Shown here: piece by piece, positions 1 through 8,571 of the stretch | How the letters are laid out: each line of letters opens with the position of its first letter | Position numbering within the stretch: the stretch's first letter is position 1 | Assembly: GCF_000011645.1 (NCBI RefSeq) | Contig: NC_006270.3 | Span: forward strand, 1,299,501-1,363,500 | DNA length: 64,000 nt | DNA from: Bacillus licheniformis DSM 13 = ATCC 14580 | GTDB taxonomy: Bacteria > Bacillota > Bacilli > Bacillales > Bacillaceae | Reading direction: 5' to 3' | Made by a program: the position numbers and the translations under genes | Notes under the pieces: model-generated | The model's database searches: none | What the model was told of the DNA's origin: nothing | Seen by the model: the letters and a program-made list of their open reading frames with translations, nothing else

Positions 1-360
1 CCAATAGCGTCCATTATAATAGCTGATATCAGGCGCCCATTGGTTTTCTTCATGGTTCGGCACGTACTTTTTCCACCATGATAATGGAGTTGCAAATATG
101 CTTGGCGCTGCGCTCCATGTTTTTCCGTCTGTCGATTTGATGACGCGGATTCCATTGCCGATACCCGTGCCGAATGTATACCACGTATTTCCTTCTTTAA
201 TCATGGAAGGATCATGAATAATGTTGTCTCCTTTTGTATCCCAAAAAGCCGCTGATGTTGGTTCAGCCGCCGAGAAAATAAGCAGAAAAAATAAAATAAA
301 ACCAGAAATGATAGTCTTAGCCACAGTTGTTCTCCTTTCAAATTTCGATGTCTTTAACAT
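1..360 (-). CDS. abnA: Endo-1,5-alpha-L-arabinanase, 5' part (secreted, GH43)
   Basis: Only the first 120 codons are in the window; the gene runs off the left edge. A signal peptide (basic start, then a core rich in F, I and L, ending near TSA) is followed by WDTKGDNIIHDPS, the start typical of GH43 arabinanases, where the Asp of HDPS is the expected catalytic base. The later stretch NQWAPDISYYNGRYW also fits the family. The enzyme would cut arabinan outside the cell. Two starts are possible: ATG at 360 (GGGAGGG five bases upstream) and GTG at 324 (GAAAGGAG upstream); both keep the signal peptide. Family identity is from recognition, not a search. Confidence 0.85.
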   Translation of the reverse strand, partial: MLKTSKFERRTTVAKTIISGFILFFLLIFSAAEPTSAAFWDTKGDNIIHDPSMIKEGNTWYTFGTGIGNGIRVIKSTDGKTWSAAPSIFATPLSWWKKYVPNHEENQWAPDISYYNGRYW

Positions 361-404
361 TCGGCCCTCCCTTTTGTGAAATATTTCCCAACAAGACGAA
401 CTTT

Positions 405-432
405 ATTTTAGCAGGGATTGGCTGTCTCTCAA
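405..432 (-). promoter_or_regulatory. Putative sigma-A promoter of abnA
   Basis: On the minus strand TTGAGA (427-432) and TAAAAT (405-410) are separated by 16 bases, about 45 bases before the abnA start. No clear cre or AraR site was recognised nearby. Confidence 0.45.
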
Positions 433-840
433 TCAGCCAAAGGACTTGTTTTCTAGTCCTAAAATAAAACGAAAAAACCAGAAAATATCCATATTAAAAA
501 AACAATCACCTAAAAGTCATTTCATCGTCTGAATGTAAAAGGGATGATGTAATTATTTTGGCTTATATTGGAACATTTTAGGTTAGGTGAATTATCAAAA
601 ACTTTGAGATGTTCGTGGAGAAAATAAAAAGCGTTGGAAGAAGAAGCACGGTCTCCCCTCGAATATTTTCATTAGCCCCGGAAGGTGAATGACACTTTTA
701 GTTGATTTAGTGGGTTGAAATTGATAATATGAATTTGAAGATAGACTGTCAAAATAATGCATCACAAAAGACGCAGGCGCGTCATCTACGTACGGTTTAT
801 TAAACGTTCAGGTGTATTTTTTCTATAAGAAATGCATAAA
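433..840. other. Gene-free intergenic region
   Basis: AT-rich spacer between the abnA promoter and the type I toxin locus. No open frame with a ribosome site was found on either strand. An antisense-RNA promoter on the plus strand is expected in or just after this stretch (a TATAAG lies near 826), but no convincing -35 element goes with it. Confidence 0.5.
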
Positions 841-870
841 ATAAAAAAGACCCGACTGCGCCAACAGTCG
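841..870 (-). terminator. Terminator of the type I toxin transcript
   Basis: Read on the minus strand, CGACTG-TTGGCG-CAGTCG is followed by GGTC and a run of T. It lies about 90 bases past the toxin stop codon, so the mRNA has a long 3' untranslated region, as in Bacillus type I toxins. Confidence 0.7.
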
Positions 871-917
871 AGTCGAGTGTACAAAGCGGCCCAACAAGGG
901 CTTGGCTCAGTCATTTT

Positions 918-968
918 AAAATAGACTTTCCCTATGAACTTTACCAGGGCTCAAGGGAAGTCTATTTT
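918..968. ncRNA. Inverted repeat, probable 3' end of an antisense RNA
   Basis: AAAATAGACTT(T)CCC at 918-932 pairs with GGGAAGTCTATTTT at 955-968. Read on the plus strand the right arm runs into TTTTTC, so it could end a plus-strand antisense RNA overlapping the 3' part of the toxin mRNA. On the minus strand the hairpin begins at the toxin stop codon. The RNA itself is inferred; no promoter was fixed. Confidence 0.4.
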
Positions 969-1039
969 TCTTTCTTCGACAACACGGCAATTAACATGCC
1001 AAAAGCAATCATTAACGAGATTGTTTCGAATGTCGTCAT
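962..1039 (-). CDS. Small hydrophobic type I toxin (holin-like toxin family)
   Basis: A 25-residue peptide starting MTTFETISLMIAF, with one membrane-spanning segment and the basic end LSKKEK. This is the pattern of the Bacillus putative holin-like toxins found in type I toxin-antitoxin pairs. It would insert in the membrane and depolarise it if over-translated. The start at 1039 is chosen because AAGGGGGTGAT, close to the ideal Shine-Dalgarno sequence, ends four bases upstream; another ATG at 1045 overlaps that site. The ribosome site is buried in a hairpin, and a plus-strand antisense RNA is suspected. No protein antitoxin is nearby. Function is inferred from family resemblance. Confidence 0.75.
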   Translation of the reverse strand: MTTFETISLMIAFGMLIAVLSKKEK

Positions 1040-1045
1040 AAGCAT

Positions 1046-1066
1046 CACCCCCTTTCATAGGGGATG
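1046..1066 (-). promoter_or_regulatory. Hairpin sequestering the toxin ribosome-binding site
   Basis: On the minus strand CATCCCC, loop TATGAAA, GGGGGTG forms a 7-bp stem (one G-T pair) that covers most of the toxin Shine-Dalgarno sequence just before its start. Translation would need refolding or processing, as described for other type I toxins. Confidence 0.65.
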
Positions 1067-1184
1067 AGCCAGCTTCCCTTGAGTGAGCCGAAACTTTGTA
1101 CAAAGAATATTTTACCATACCTCTTTCAAACACTGAGGCTGTTTTTTGATGTTGAGGCGGGATAGAGGAGAATTAAATAAAACG

Positions 1185-1227
1185 AAACACAAAAACGGCA
1201 GGAATTCCATTGGAAATCCTGCCGTTT
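1185..1227 (-). terminator. Terminator of tRNA-Val
   Basis: AAACGGCAGGA (1193-1203) pairs with TCCTGCCGTTT (1217-1227), with a smaller inner stem. On the minus strand it is followed by TTTTTGTGTTTCG, just past the tRNA 3' end. Confidence 0.8.
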
Positions 1228-1237
1228 CGATTTGGTA

Positions 1238-1310
1238 TGATTCCGACTGGGCTCGAACCAGCGACCTCTACCCTGTCAAGGTAGCGCTCTCCCAGCTGAG
1301 CTACGGAATC
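1238..1310 (-). tRNA. tRNA-Val (anticodon GAC)
   Basis: A 73-base cloverleaf on the minus strand: acceptor stem GATTCCG/CGGAATC, D arm with AGCTCAGCTGGGAGAGC, anticodon arm CTACC-TTGACAG-GGTAG giving anticodon GAC (codon GTC), and T arm containing GGTTCGAGCC. The discriminator base is A and CCA is not encoded. It is a single-gene unit with its own promoter and terminator. Confidence 0.93.
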
Positions 1311-1351
1311 ATGATATGTAACACTGGGTATTTGTTTCGCTGACAAGTTCT

Positions 1352-1380
1352 ATTATATGCAGATTAGGTGGATTCGTCAA
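1352..1380 (-). promoter_or_regulatory. Promoter of tRNA-Val
   Basis: TTGACG and a perfect TATAAT, 17 bases apart on the minus strand, 42 bases upstream of the tRNA 5' end. Confidence 0.85.
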
Positions 1381-1483
1381 CAGTTTTTTTGATTTTTTTT
1401 GAGAACTGGGAAAGAGTCTTGCAGTACGCCGCGCGTTATGAAAATATTGTCTTATATAGAAATCAAAAGGGAGCAGGAATTGG

Positions 1484-1663
1484 ATGGATCTGATACTTAA
1501 AAGTGTTGATAGTATTTTAATCGTATTTTTAGCAATCTTTTTTATGTGGAAATTCGTTTATGAAATTAAACATGAGAAGCGGAAGGCTGTTATCTTGCTT
1601 TTGCTGCTCATCAATGTCTATTTTATTGTAAAAGTGTTCAATCTCGTGTTGCAATTGATGTAG
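1484..1663 (+). CDS. Small two-helix membrane protein, unknown function
   Basis: A 59-residue product with two hydrophobic segments (about residues 8-24 and 36-57) joined by the charged loop YEIKHEKRKA. The start ATG follows GGGAGCAGG at a proper distance, and the stop lies 34 bases before the acetyltransferase start, so the two may be co-transcribed. I recognise no family. The charged loop suggests a membrane-anchored small protein rather than a secreted one. Confidence 0.6.
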   Translation: MDLILKSVDSILIVFLAIFFMWKFVYEIKHEKRKAVILLLLLINVYFIVKVFNLVLQLM

Positions 1664-1697
1664 CGAATATAAAATGCAGTCAAGGAGACCGAAATCA

Positions 1698-2276
1698 ATG
1701 AAAACAGAAAAGCAAAAAATGCTGGACGGAGAGCTTTATCATGCTTCTGATCCGGTGCTGTGCCATGACAGACTCAAGGCGCGCAAAATTACGAATGAAT
1801 TCAACCATTCGAACGAAATCGACGACAATAAAAGGACCAAGCTAATCAAAGAGCTGTTTGGATCAACAGGGGAAACGATCCTCATCGAACCGTCGTTTCG
1901 CTGTGATTACGGCTTTAACATACATGTCGGGGAAAATTTCTTCGCCAATTTTGACTGTGTTTTCCTCGATGTATGCGATATCCGGATAGGCGATCATTGT
2001 ATGCTCGGACCGGGTGTCCATATTTATACGGCGTCCCATCCGCTCGATCCGTCCGAAAGGATAAGCGGTGCGGAGTACGGAATACCTGTCATCATCGGCC
2101 GGAACGTTTGGATTGGCGGCGGCGCGGTCATCAATCCCGGCGTCAAGGTCGGCGACAATGCAGTGATAGCTTCCGGAGCCGTCGTCACAAAAGATGTCCC
2201 GGATAATGCCATCGTCGGCGGGAATCCGGCGAAAATCATTAAATACGTTGATAGCAAAAACACCAATTCTATGTAA
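1698..2276 (+). CDS. maa: Maltose/galactoside O-acetyltransferase
   Basis: 192 residues. It carries the N-terminal Mac domain (about residues 4-55, with the usual LYHASDPVL start) and a left-handed beta-helix of hexapeptide repeats (about 60-185). The catalytic His is in YTASHPLDP, and the typical GGNPAKII end is present. It transfers acetyl from acetyl-CoA to the 6-hydroxyl of maltose or related sugars in the cytosol. The start at 1698 is chosen because AAGGAG lies ten bases upstream; an earlier in-frame ATG at 1674 would put that site inside the gene. The physiological substrate is not known for this family in Bacillus. Confidence 0.85.
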   Translation: MKTEKQKMLDGELYHASDPVLCHDRLKARKITNEFNHSNEIDDNKRTKLIKELFGSTGETILIEPSFRCDYGFNIHVGENFFANFDCVFLDVCDIRIGDHCMLGPGVHIYTASHPLDPSERISGAEYGIPVIIGRNVWIGGGAVINPGVKVGDNAVIASGAVVTKDVPDNAIVGGNPAKIIKYVDSKNTNSM

Positions 2277-2290
2277 TTGGTGTTTTTATT
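2261..2290 (+). terminator. Terminator overlapping the end of maa
   Basis: CACCAAT, loop, ATTGGTG followed by TTTTTATTTT. The left arm encodes the last codons of the acetyltransferase gene. Confidence 0.8.
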
Positions 2291-2327
2291 TTGCCATAGA
2301 CGCGGTGAATGTCGGGGCTGATAAAAT

Positions 2328-2357
2328 ATCCGCGGGAAGCAGTTTCCTCCCGCGGAT
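2328..2357 (-). terminator. Terminator of the small secreted-protein gene
   Basis: ATCCGCGGGA pairs with TCCCGCGGAT. On the minus strand it is followed by ATTTTATC, a modest T-rich tail. Confidence 0.6.
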
Positions 2358-2367
2358 TTAAGTGCTG

Positions 2368-2736
2368 CTATCGGGTGACCGTAATATTGTTGATGACAAG
2401 CTGTCCCAATGAATTGAGATACGAAAATGTCGCTTTGCCTGGGCTTACGGCCTTTACGTATACGCGGTCCGAAGTGATTCTGACGGTAATGGCGCTGCCG
2501 CTGTAGGAGACGTTCGAAATGCCGACGTATTGATCCTCCTGTCCGACTCTCATCTGCCTGTTGATGACGATCGCCTGAGGGGCGATGATTCCTTGTGCAA
2601 ATGCGTGAGAAGAGAGATTTTCAGTCTTCGAGAGCTCCTGGGCCTGTACATGCATGGGACTTCCCGAAACAGCAAGGATACCCGCCAGTAATGATGAAGC
2701 AACTAAACTTTTACCTAACCACTTCATAACCATCAT
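2368..2736 (-). CDS. Small secreted protein, unknown function
   Basis: About 120 residues with a clear signal peptide (MKWLGKSLVASSLLAGILAVSGS, likely cut near VQA-QE), leaving a mature protein of roughly 85 residues. The mature part is rich in V, I, S and T and looks like beta strands; its end (VKAVSPGKATFSYLNSLG) recalls small immunoglobulin-like bacterial surface domains, but I cannot name a family. Start codons at 2736, 2733 and 2727 are all possible; AGGAAAAGAG lies just before the first. It has its own terminator and stands alone. Confidence 0.7.
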   Translation of the reverse strand: MMVMKWLGKSLVASSLLAGILAVSGSPMHVQAQELSKTENLSSHAFAQGIIAPQAIVINRQMRVGQEDQYVGISNVSYSGSAITVRITSDRVYVKAVSPGKATFSYLNSLGQLVINNITVTR

Positions 2737-2862
2737 CTCTTTTCCTATGTGATGGTTCCAGGATATGGGATTGTTGGGCGGCAGTCAATTGGCTCCAATG
2801 ATGATTCACACATTGGACATACGAAAAAAAACATTTTGTGAAGCGGCAGGAAAAACGACTCA

Positions 2863-3753
2863 TTATTTCGAAGATGTTCTTTTGTTCAAAGCGTTAATAA
2901 AGGTTTTCACATTTTTCTTGTCCTGCATGACAGGTGAATATATATAGGAAAGCGTCCTGTTAAAGGTTTGATTTTTCAGCCGGATAACGGAAAGGTTTCC
3001 GTGCTGTACATCTCTTTCAATGACGCTTCCAGACAGGAGAGACAGTCCGATGCCCGTCATGAGCGTTTCTTTGATCCCCTGGTTGCTGCTGATCGTCAGA
3101 AACGATTTCACTTTTAAACCGTTTGAACGGATGACATGGTTTAAGTATTCGCGTGTGCCTGAGCCGACTTCGCGCGTTACCCACGTTTGATTTTGCAGAT
3201 CGGAGATTGTCACGTCCTGTTTGGCCGCAAGCGGATGATCGCTTGAAGCAGCGATGAATAATTCGTCCTGCATAAAGGCGTGTACAGAAAGCTCTTTTTC
3301 ATTTGTCTGTCCTTCGATCAAGCCGATGTCCACTTTGTACAGGCGGACGGATTGCACGATTTCTTCCGTGTTTCCAATGACGGCCTTGAGCTCGAGTTCA
3401 GGATATTCCTTTTGAAGGTCGAAGAGGAGCGAAGGCAAAATATATTCACCGATTGTGAAGCTTGCGCCGATTTTCAGCTCGCCTTTGATCGAGTTGTGGT
3501 GATCGAGAATGTCCTGCCTCGTTTGTTCATAGATGGTGATCATTTGTTTGGCGCGGTCGTATAAAATTTCACCGGTCGGCGTGATTTTTAAATATTTCGG
3601 AGAGCGTTCAAATAATTTCGTCTGGAATTCTTTTTCAAGATTTTTAATGTGCATGCTTACGCTCGGCTGCGACATGAGAAGAAGCTCGGCCGTTTTCGTG
3701 AAATTTTTGACTTCTGCAAGGGTAACGAATGTCTTCAGCGCATCATAATGCAC
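2863..3753 (-). CDS. cysL: LysR-type regulator, probably CysL (activator of cysJI)
   Basis: 296 residues. The N-terminal winged helix-turn-helix (about 2-60, TKTAELLLMSQPSVSMHIKNLEKE) is followed by a substrate-binding domain (about 88-290) of the LysR family. Transcribed away from cysJ, which starts 320 bases away, the classic layout for a LysR activator and its target. In B. subtilis CysL activates cysJI and represses itself but is encoded elsewhere, as I recall, so the adjacency here supports the assignment. GTG start with AAAGGAG at good spacing. Confidence 0.8.
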   Translation of the reverse strand: MHYDALKTFVTLAEVKNFTKTAELLLMSQPSVSMHIKNLEKEFQTKLFERSPKYLKITPTGEILYDRAKQMITIYEQTRQDILDHHNSIKGELKIGASFTIGEYILPSLLFDLQKEYPELELKAVIGNTEEIVQSVRLYKVDIGLIEGQTNEKELSVHAFMQDELFIAASSDHPLAAKQDVTISDLQNQTWVTREVGSGTREYLNHVIRSNGLKVKSFLTISSNQGIKETLMTGIGLSLLSGSVIERDVQHGNLSVIRLKNQTFNRTLSYIYSPVMQDKKNVKTFINALNKRTSSK

Positions 3754-3803
3754 ACGAATCTCTCCTTTATTAAAAATCTTAATAGCTGTGATAATTAATA
3801 TAT

Positions 3804-3832
3804 ATTTTACTAATGTTGAGTATTCCAGTAAA
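3804..3832 (-). promoter_or_regulatory. Putative cysL promoter within a dyad
   Basis: TTTACT (3827-3832) and TAAAAT (3804-3809) are 17 bases apart on the minus strand. The two boxes overlap an inverted repeat TTTACT...AGTAAA (3807-3832), so this may also be the LysR-type autoregulatory site. Confidence 0.45.
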
Positions 3833-3978
3833 CTTTTAATTAGAATCTTTTTTTAGGAATATTTGGTTTGAAGCAGGATGACGCCGCGCGGCAAAGGGGA
3901 CGTGATGAGTGAGCGCTTACAATGTTTCTTAGCAGCAAAAGCCGTGATCGACAGATGCTTTGCGTCAATAAAACCGAT

Positions 3979-4007
3979 TTGATTTATAGGAATAGTGGAT
4001 ATATGAT
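3979..4007 (+). promoter_or_regulatory. Putative cysJI promoter
   Basis: TTGATT (3979-3984) and TATGAT (4002-4007), 17 bases apart, about 65 bases before the cysJ start. No S-box or T-box leader was recognised in the short leader, consistent with control by a protein activator. Confidence 0.5.
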
Positions 4008-4073
4008 GAGTATTATCCTTTTCCGTTTCAAAACAAGTCATGATTTTTTTATTCCTTAGTGAGGTGGATATCG

Positions 4074-5903
4074 TTGCAACTTCAGGTAATGAACAGTCCT
4101 TTTAATCAGGAGCAGGCAGAGCTCCTCAACCGTCTTCTGCCAACTTTGACGGCATCACAAAAAGCCTGGCTGAGCGGTTATCTGGCAGCTGTGCAAACCG
4201 CCGATGCCGCGGCGGCTCTTGAAACATTGCCGGCGGAAGCTCCTGCTGCAAGCCCGGCTCAGCCTGTTTCCAAAGAAGTGACCATTTTATTCGGATCGCA
4301 GACAGGAAATGCACAGGGACTTGCCGAAAACGCGGCTAAGACGCTTACAGAACGGGGATTTCAAGTCACCGTCTCTTCAATGAGCGATTTTAAGCCGAAC
4401 CAATTGAAGAAACTAAAAAACCTTCTCATCGTCGTCAGCACGCACGGTGAAGGGGATCCGCCGGACAACGCGCTGTCATTCCATGAGTTTCTCCATGGAA
4501 GACGGGCTCCGAAGCTCGATGATCTCCGTTATTCTGTGCTGGCTCTTGGCGACACGTCGTATGAATTTTTCTGCCAGACCGGAAAAGAGTTCGACCAGCG
4601 GCTTGGTGAGCTTGGAGGCACAAGGCTCCATCCGCGCGTCGACTGCGATCTCGATTATGATGAGCCGGCTGCAGCATGGCTTGACGGTGTCATCTCAAGC
4701 TTAAACGAAGGACAGGAACAGGGCGCAAGCGCCGCACCTGCTCAAACGGCAGCTCCGCAAGCCGCGGGAGGAGTAACAGTATATTCGAGAAAAAATCCGT
4801 TCAGAGCGGAAGTGCTGGAAAATTTGAATTTAAACGGCCGCGGATCAAATAAAGAAACGCGCCATCTTGAATTATCGCTTGAAGGCTCAGGTTTGACTTA
4901 TGAACCTGGCGACGCGCTCGGCATCTTTCCGGAAAATGACCCTGAACTCGTCGATATGCTGCTGAAAGAGCTGAAATGGGATCCGAATGCTGCCGTTGCT
5001 GTTGATCAAGGGGAAAACCTTTCTTTGAAAGAAGCGTTGACTTCTTACTATGAAATTACGGTGCTGACAAAGAAATTCATTCAGCAGGCGGCAGAAATCA
5101 TTGAAAATGAAAAGCTGCGCGAGCTTGCCGCTCCGGAAAATGCGGATCAATTAAAAGCGTATATCGCTGGCCGCGACCTGATTGATTTTGTGCGGGATTT
5201 CGGTCCGATCGCAGCAGCTCCGCAGGAATTTGTATCGATTCTTCGAAAAATCCCGCCTCGGCTTTATTCGATCGCATCGAGCTTCGCTGCAAATCCGGAT
5301 GAAGTGCATTTGACGATCGGTGCTGTCCGCTACAATGCGCACGGCAGAGACCGAAAAGGGGTCTGCTCGGTATTATGTGCCGAACGTCTGCAGCCTGGCG
5401 ACACCCTGCCTGTTTTCATTCAGCCGAATAAAAACTTTAAGCTGCCGGAGAATCCGGAGACTCCGATTATCATGGTCGGCCCCGGCACAGGCGTTGCGCC
5501 GTTTAGGTCATTTATGCAGGAGCGCGAAGAAACCGGAGCATCGGGGAAATCGTGGATGTTCTTCGGCGATCAGCATTTTGTCACTGATTTCTTATATCAG
5601 ACAGAATGGCAAAAGTGGCTGAGTGAAGGCGTGCTGACAAAAATGGATGTCGCGTTCTCGCGGGATACGGAAGAAAAAGTATATGTACAGCATCGCATGC
5701 TGGAGCACAGCAAAGAATTGTTTGAGTGGCTTGAAGAGGGAGCGGCTTTCTACGTTTGCGGCGACAAGAACAACATGGCCAAAGATGTTCAAAACGCATT
5801 GCTTGAAATTATCGAAAAAGAAGGCGGCAAAAGCCGTGAGGAAGCTGAAGCCTACCTCGCAGAAATGAAAAAGCAAAAACGTTATCAGCGCGATGTATAC
5901 TGA
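4074..5903 (+). CDS. cysJ: Sulfite reductase flavoprotein alpha subunit
   Basis: 609 residues. It passes electrons from NADPH through FAD and FMN to CysI for reduction of sulfite to sulfide in cysteine synthesis. Flavodoxin domain (about 70-210): LFGSQTGNA and STHGEGDPPDNA bind FMN. FAD domain: RLYSIASS and GVCSVL. NADPH domain: GPGTGVAPFRSFMQER, ending with the conserved YQRDVY. The start TTG at 4074 gives MQLQVMNSPFNQEQ and has AGTGAGGTGG upstream; an in-frame GTG at 4059 lies inside that ribosome site. First gene of the operon with cysI, 27 bases upstream. Confidence 0.95.
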   Translation: MQLQVMNSPFNQEQAELLNRLLPTLTASQKAWLSGYLAAVQTADAAAALETLPAEAPAASPAQPVSKEVTILFGSQTGNAQGLAENAAKTLTERGFQVTVSSMSDFKPNQLKKLKNLLIVVSTHGEGDPPDNALSFHEFLHGRRAPKLDDLRYSVLALGDTSYEFFCQTGKEFDQRLGELGGTRLHPRVDCDLDYDEPAAAWLDGVISSLNEGQEQGASAAPAQTAAPQAAGGVTVYSRKNPFRAEVLENLNLNGRGSNKETRHLELSLEGSGLTYEPGDALGIFPENDPELVDMLLKELKWDPNAAVAVDQGENLSLKEALTSYYEITVLTKKFIQQAAEIIENEKLRELAAPENADQLKAYIAGRDLIDFVRDFGPIAAAPQEFVSILRKIPPRLYSIASSFAANPDEVHLTIGAVRYNAHGRDRKGVCSVLCAERLQPGDTLPVFIQPNKNFKLPENPETPIIMVGPGTGVAPFRSFMQEREETGASGKSWMFFGDQHFVTDFLYQTEWQKWLSEGVLTKMDVAFSRDTEEKVYVQHRMLEHSKELFEWLEEGAAFYVCGDKNNMAKDVQNALLEIIEKEGGKSREEAEAYLAEMKKQKRYQRDVY

Positions 5904-5930
5904 TTTTGATTGAAAGGGGACTTTTTCAAC

Positions 5931-7649
5931 ATGGGGAACGAAATATTAAAAGCGCCTGAAGGCCCGCCGAGCGATGTAGAACGTATTAAGAAAGAAAGCG
6001 ATTATTTGCGCGGCACCCTGAAGGAATCGATGCTCGAGCCGCTTTCAGCCGGGATTTCAGATGACGACAACCGTCTGATGAAGCACCACGGCAGCTATTT
6101 GCAGGATGACCGCGATCTCCGCAATGAGCGGCAAAAGCAGAAGCTTGAGCCTGCGTATCAGTTCATGCTGCGCGTCCGGATGCCGGGCGGTGTGGCGACG
6201 CCTGAGCAGTGGCTTGTCATGGATGAGCTTGCCCGGAAATACGGAAACGGAACATTGAAGCTGACAACTCGGGAAACATTCCAAATGCACGGCATTTTAA
6301 AATGGAACATGAAAAAAACGATTCAGTCGATCCATTCAGCCATGCTAGATACCATTGCAGCATGCGGCGATGTTAACCGGAACGTCATGTGCACTTCCAA
6401 TCCGTATCAGTCAGAAATCCATCGAGAAGTGTATGAATGGTCGAAAAAACTGAGTGATGACCTGCTGCCGCGCACACGTGCGTATCATGAAATCTGGCTT
6501 GATGAGGAAAAAGTGGCCGGCACGCCTGATGCGGATGAAGTCGAACCGATGTACGGACCGCTGTATCTGCCGCGGAAATTCAAAATCGGCATCGCCGTTC
6601 CGCCGTCAAATGATATCGATGTATTTTCTCAGGATCTTGGTTTTATCGCGATTGTGGAGGATGACAAGCTCATCGGCTTCAACGTCGCGATCGGCGGCGG
6701 CATGGGCATGACCCACGGGGACAAAGCAACGTATCCGCAGCTTGCCAAAGTTATTGGCTTCTGCAAGCCTGAACAGCTATACGATGTCGCTGAAAAAACG
6801 ATTACGATCCAGCGGGACTACGGAAACCGTTCGGTCCGCAAAAATGCCCGCTTCAAGTATACGGTTGACCGCCTCGGCTTGGAAACGGTCAAAAACGAGC
6901 TGGAAAACCGTCTCGGCTGGAGCCTCGCTGAAGCAAAGCCTTATCATTTCGAGCATAACGGCGACCGCTACGGCTGGGTAAAGGGCGTAAAAGGAAGATG
7001 GCACTTTACAATGTTTGTTGAGGGCGGCCGTGTCACTGATTATGATGATTACAAGCTGATGACCGGCTTAAGGGAAATCGCCAAAGTTCATACCGGCGAT
7101 ATCCGCCTCACAGCCAACCAAAACTTGATCATTGCCAATGTCACAAGCCAAAAAAAGAAAAAGATCAGCGAGCTGATCGAACAGTTTGGCTTGACTGACG
7201 GCAAGCATTATACAGCGCTCCGCCGCAGCTCGATCGCATGCGTCGCACTGCCGACGTGCGGGTTGGCGATGGCCGAAGCGGAACGGTATTTGCCGAAGCT
7301 GATTGACAAAATTGATGAAATTGTTGAAGAAAACGGCTTGAAGAATGAAGAAATTACCATCCGCATGACAGGGTGCCCGAACGGCTGCGCCCGCCATGCG
7401 CTCGGCGAAATCGGCTTCATCGGAAAAGCCCCGGGCAAGTACAATATGTATCTCGGCGCCGCTTTTGACGGCAGCCGTCTGAGCAAAATGTACCGGGAAA
7501 ACATCGGCGAAGAAGAAATTTTAAAAGAACTTCGCAATATTCTTCCGCGCTATGCGAAAGAACGCAATGAAGGAGAACGTTTCGGAGATTTCGTCATCCG
7601 CGCCGGAATTGTTAAAGAAACGACGGACGGAACGAATTTTCATGACTGA
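5931..7649 (+). CDS. cysI: Sulfite reductase hemoprotein beta subunit
   Basis: 572 residues. It carries siroheme and a [4Fe-4S] cluster and reduces sulfite to sulfide with six electrons from CysJ. The cluster ligands are visible as CVALPTC and CPNGC (about residues 435-485), and the duplicated ferredoxin-like nitrite/sulfite reductase halves have the expected VRMPGGVATPEQW start. ATG at 5931 is preceded by GAAAGGGGA; the frame is open a little further upstream but without a better start. Ends at a strong terminator. Confidence 0.95.
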   Translation: MGNEILKAPEGPPSDVERIKKESDYLRGTLKESMLEPLSAGISDDDNRLMKHHGSYLQDDRDLRNERQKQKLEPAYQFMLRVRMPGGVATPEQWLVMDELARKYGNGTLKLTTRETFQMHGILKWNMKKTIQSIHSAMLDTIAACGDVNRNVMCTSNPYQSEIHREVYEWSKKLSDDLLPRTRAYHEIWLDEEKVAGTPDADEVEPMYGPLYLPRKFKIGIAVPPSNDIDVFSQDLGFIAIVEDDKLIGFNVAIGGGMGMTHGDKATYPQLAKVIGFCKPEQLYDVAEKTITIQRDYGNRSVRKNARFKYTVDRLGLETVKNELENRLGWSLAEAKPYHFEHNGDRYGWVKGVKGRWHFTMFVEGGRVTDYDDYKLMTGLREIAKVHTGDIRLTANQNLIIANVTSQKKKKISELIEQFGLTDGKHYTALRRSSIACVALPTCGLAMAEAERYLPKLIDKIDEIVEENGLKNEEITIRMTGCPNGCARHALGEIGFIGKAPGKYNMYLGAAFDGSRLSKMYRENIGEEEILKELRNILPRYAKERNEGERFGDFVIRAGIVKETTDGTNFHD

Positions 7650-7660
7650 TGAGCATTTTA

Positions 7661-7703
7661 AAAAAACGCCTCAGCCCATTGATTGGTGCTGAGGCGTTTT
7701 TCT
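7661..7703. terminator. Bidirectional terminator after cysI
   Basis: AAACGCCTCAGC (7664-7675) pairs with GCTGAGGCGTTT (7688-7699). A-run before and T-run after let it serve cysJI on the plus strand and the LysR gene on the minus strand. Confidence 0.9.
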
Positions 7704-7706
7704 TTT

Positions 7707-8568
7707 TTACGAAAATGCCCGGACAGTTTCCGACTCTATGATCATTTTCATAAACTCTGCAGCCGCAGGTGTTGCTTCTTCAAATGAGGGTGTTATCATG
7801 CCGACTTCGCGGATAATTTGAGGAGAGATGTCTTTTTTGATCAACCGATGGGACACGGAGGAAAGCGAGAAGCTTGATATCAAGCCGATTCCCAAATTGT
7901 TATGAACCATATTGACCAATGTTTCCGCGTTTTGCACAGTCAGGTTTTCTTTTAACTCGAGGCGGTGTTTTTGAAAGATTTGAGATACCGCGATTTCGTG
8001 CCCGCCTTTACAAAAAATCAATTCATTTTGATATTTTTTCAGATCAATGAACGGTGCGTCTTTTAAGTGGTGATATTGCTCAGGAATCACGGCCGTCATC
8101 CGGTTGGCTTTCGAATCCGTCAAAGGGAGAGGCGACGATTCCTAAATCAACCATGCGAGTTTCGACCCATTGCTTAATTTGGTCGGAGGTTCCCTCAAGC
8201 AGTTCGATTTGTACGAGCGGATACTTTGATCTGAAGGAGGCGATAGCCTGCGGCAAAATATTTGCTGAGACGGCGGGGAAGGAGCCAACCTTGACTTTCC
8301 CTCTGAGCAGATGATTTTCTTGATCGGCCACTTGGTATATTTTGTTTTCAATCACGATCATCTGTCTCGCCAGTACGACGATTTCCTTTCCCGCGTCCGT
8401 AAGTTTTATCTTGTTTTGTTTATCCCGAATCAATAATTTGACCCCGAGCGACGTTTCCAAGCTTTTTACGGCTTTGCTCACGGCCGGCTGTGAAATATAC
8501 AGTTCGTTGGCTGCTTCTGTCATATTCAAAGTCTCTGCGACTTTCACAAAGATGTGAAGACTGTTCAT
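7707..8568 (-). pseudogene. LysR-type regulator interrupted by a frameshift
   Basis: The N-terminal part (MNSLHIFVKVAETLNMTEAANELYISQ..., helix-turn-helix plus start of the ligand domain) ends early at a stop after FESQPDDGRDS. The rest of the ligand-binding domain continues without a stop in the next frame (NRMTAVIPEQYHHLKD... to the end). The two frames overlap around 8095-8125; dropping one C from AGCC there restores a continuous protein of about 287 residues, normal for LysR. So a one-base insertion, or a sequencing error, is the simplest explanation. Divergent from the EamA exporter, which it probably regulated. Confidence 0.8.
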
Positions 8569-8571
8569 GTT

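Noticed and set aside
951..1133. 60-codon minus frame overlapping the type I toxin
   Set aside because: Different frame, no ribosome site. The 25-residue toxin with near-ideal site fits better.
3853..4041. Minus-strand open frame of 62 codons between cysL and cysJ
   Set aside because: No ribosome site, and it covers the cysJ promoter and leader. Probably chance.
3754..4073. Possible S-box or T-box riboswitch before cysJ
   Set aside because: The leader is too short and lacks the conserved motifs; control by LysR fits better.
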